Shown here piece after piece: positions 62,301 through 64,000 of a stretch of DNA of 64,000 bases. Origin of the DNA: Allodiplogaster sudhausi (lineage: Eukaryota > Nematoda > Chromadorea > Rhabditida > Diplogasteridae); NCBI GenBank assembly GCA_945643635.1, contig CALZFC010000100.1, positions 1,205,001-1,269,000 of the forward strand. Direction: 5' to 3'. Under the pieces are notes generated by a model, which did no database searches, was not told the DNA's origin, and saw only the letters and a list, made by a program, of their open reading frames with translations. How positions within the stretch are numbered: the stretch's first letter is position 1; each line of letters opens with the position of its first letter. The translations under genes and the position numbers were made by a program.

Positions 62301-64000
62301 CAAAGAGTCGACAACTATCTCAATGAATCGACAACTATCTCAAAGAGTCCACAACTATCTCAAAGAATCGACAACTATCTCAAAGAGTCCACAGCTATCT
62401 CAAAGAATCGACAACTATCTCAAAGCGTTTACAACTATCTCAAAGAGTCGACAACTATCTCAAAGAGTCCACAACTATCTCAAAGAATCGACAACTATCT
62501 CAAAGCGTCTACAACTATCTCAAAGAATTGACAACTATCTCAAAGAGTCGACAACTATTTCAAAGAGTCTACAACTATTTCAAAGAGTCCACAACTATCT
62601 CAATGAATCGACAACTATCTCAAAGAGTCGACAACTATTTCAAAGAGTCGACAACTATTTCAAAGAGTCGACAACTATCTCAAAGAGTCGACAACTATCT
62701 CAAAGAGTCTACAACTATCTCAAAGATTTAAGAACTATCTCAAAGAGTCGACAACTATCTCAAAGAGTCTACAACTATTTCAAAGAGTCGACAACTATTT
62801 CAAAGAGTCGACAACTATCTCAAAGAATCGACAACTATCTCAAAGCGTTTACAACTATCTCAAAGAGTCGACAACTATCTCAAAGAGTCCACAACTATCT
62901 CAAAGAATCGACAACTATCTCAAAGAGTCGACAACTATTTCAAAGAGTCTACAACTATTTCAAAGAGTCCACAACTATCTCAATGAATCGACAACTATCT
63001 CAAAGAGTCTACAACTATTTCAAAGAGTCGACAACTATCTCAAAGAGTCCACAACTATTTCAAAGAGTCTACAACTATCTCAAAGAGTCCACAACTATCT
63101 CAAAGAGTCTACAACTATCTCAAAGATTCCAGAACTATCTCAAAGAGTCGACAACTATCTCAATGAATCGACAACTATCTCAAAGAGTCCACAACTATCT
63201 CAAAGAATCGACAACTATCTCAAAGAGTCCACAGCTATCTCAAAGAATCGACAACTATCTCAAAGCGTTTACAACTATCTCAAAGAGTCGACAACTATCT
63301 CAAAGAGTCCACAACTATCTCAAAGAATCGACAACTATCTCAAAGCGTCTACAACTATCTCAAAGAATTGACAACTATCTCAAAGAGTCGACAACTATTT
63401 CAAAGAGTCTACAACTATTTCAAAGAGTCCACAACTATCTCAATGAATCGACAACTATCTCAAAGAGTCGACAACTATTTCAAAGAGTCGACAACTATTT
63501 CAAAGAGTCGACAACTATCTCAAAGAGTCCACAACTATTTCAAAGAGTCTACAACTATCTCAAAGAGTCCACAACTGTCTCAAAGAGTCGACAACTATCT
63601 CAAAGAGTCGACAACTATTTCAAAGAGTCGACAACTATCTCAAAGAGTCGACAACTATCTCAATGATTCGACAACTATCTCAAAGAGTCCACAACTATCT
63701 CAAAGAATCGACAACTATCTCAAAGTGTTTACAACTATTTCAAAGAGTCGACAACTATCTCAAAGAGTCGACAACTATCTCAAAGAGTCTACAACTATCT
63801 CAAAGATTCCAGAACTATCTCAAAGAGTCGACAACTATCTCAATGAATCGACAACTATCTCAAAGAGTCCACAACTATCTCAAAGAATCGACAACTATCT
63901 CAAAGAGTCCACAGCTATCTCAACGAATCGACAACTATCTCAAAGCGTTTACAACTATCTCAAAGAGTCGACAACTATCTCAAAGAGTCCACAACTATCT
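59333..64000. repeat. 20-bp satellite with higher-order structure, runs off the window
   Basis: At least 230 head-to-tail copies of a 20-base unit (consensus ACAACTATCTCAAAGAGTCG) begin near 59333 and reach the last base. Variants (ATTTC for ATCTC, AATCG, GTCC, GTCT) form patterns that recur at 698 bases (59991 and 60689), 980 bases (61301 and 62281) and 1,820 bases (about 61141-62060 and 62961-63880, apparently identical). The consensus has no stop codon in any plus frame, and because 20 is not a multiple of three every plus frame gives the same 20-residue peptide repeat. The ORFs up to 607 codons are therefore best treated as artefacts. Confidence 0.97.

Noticed and set aside
59312..63666. 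Six overlapping long ORFs (up to 607 codons) as a repetitive structural protein
   Set aside because: They follow from a stop-free 20-bp satellite. Three frames encode the same peptide, and start and end points depend only on TGA variants; no promoter or exon structure.

Overview
The window is nuclear DNA from a nematode. Three things point to this: a multi-exon receptor guanylate cyclase of the type expanded in nematode chemosensory neurons, an actin with the nematode-type N-terminus, and a small secreted CAP/SCP protein. Introns are GT-AG and mostly lack long conserved ORFs. The style fits a rhabditid or diplogastrid worm, but genus cannot be fixed from the sequence alone. Both strands carry many CT/GA microsatellites, which generate most of the long but meaningless ORFs.

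Layout. 1-9550 (minus): receptor guanylate cyclase, 26 exons placed, 5' complete, with its catalytic domain running off the left edge. 9.5-25 kb: gene-poor DNA with a possible two-exon gene, a GC-rich palindrome, dispersed and tandem repeats, orphan exon-like islands, a Tc1-like non-autonomous element with 250-bp inverted repeats, and one exon resembling an ionotropic receptor C-terminus. 24.7-28.4 kb (minus): a dead Jockey/CR1-like LINE, directly followed by a 64-copy, 17-bp minisatellite. 30.4-32.3 kb: a large foldback element. 32.8-41.2 kb (minus): a young Ty3/gypsy LTR retrotransposon with TGCA target duplication and near-identical LTRs, carrying a piece of pol copied into gag, a zinc knuckle at the far 3' end of its coding region, and LTRs containing about a dozen consecutive small hairpins. 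42.3-44.9 kb (minus): a multi-exon gene of unknown function, reconstructed exon by exon. 49.2-55.7 kb (plus): an intact eight-exon actin gene. 57.7-58.9 kb (plus): an intact six-exon secreted CAP-domain gene. 59.3-64.0 kb: a 20-bp satellite with nested higher-order structure that continues beyond the window.

The host genes show no common pathway. The cyclase is a sensory membrane receptor, actin is cytoskeletal, and the CAP protein is secreted. The most unusual signals are the LTR hairpin array, the pol-into-gag segment, the 3' zinc-knuckle reading frame, the unidentified gene at 42-45 kb, and the satellite's higher-order periodicities.
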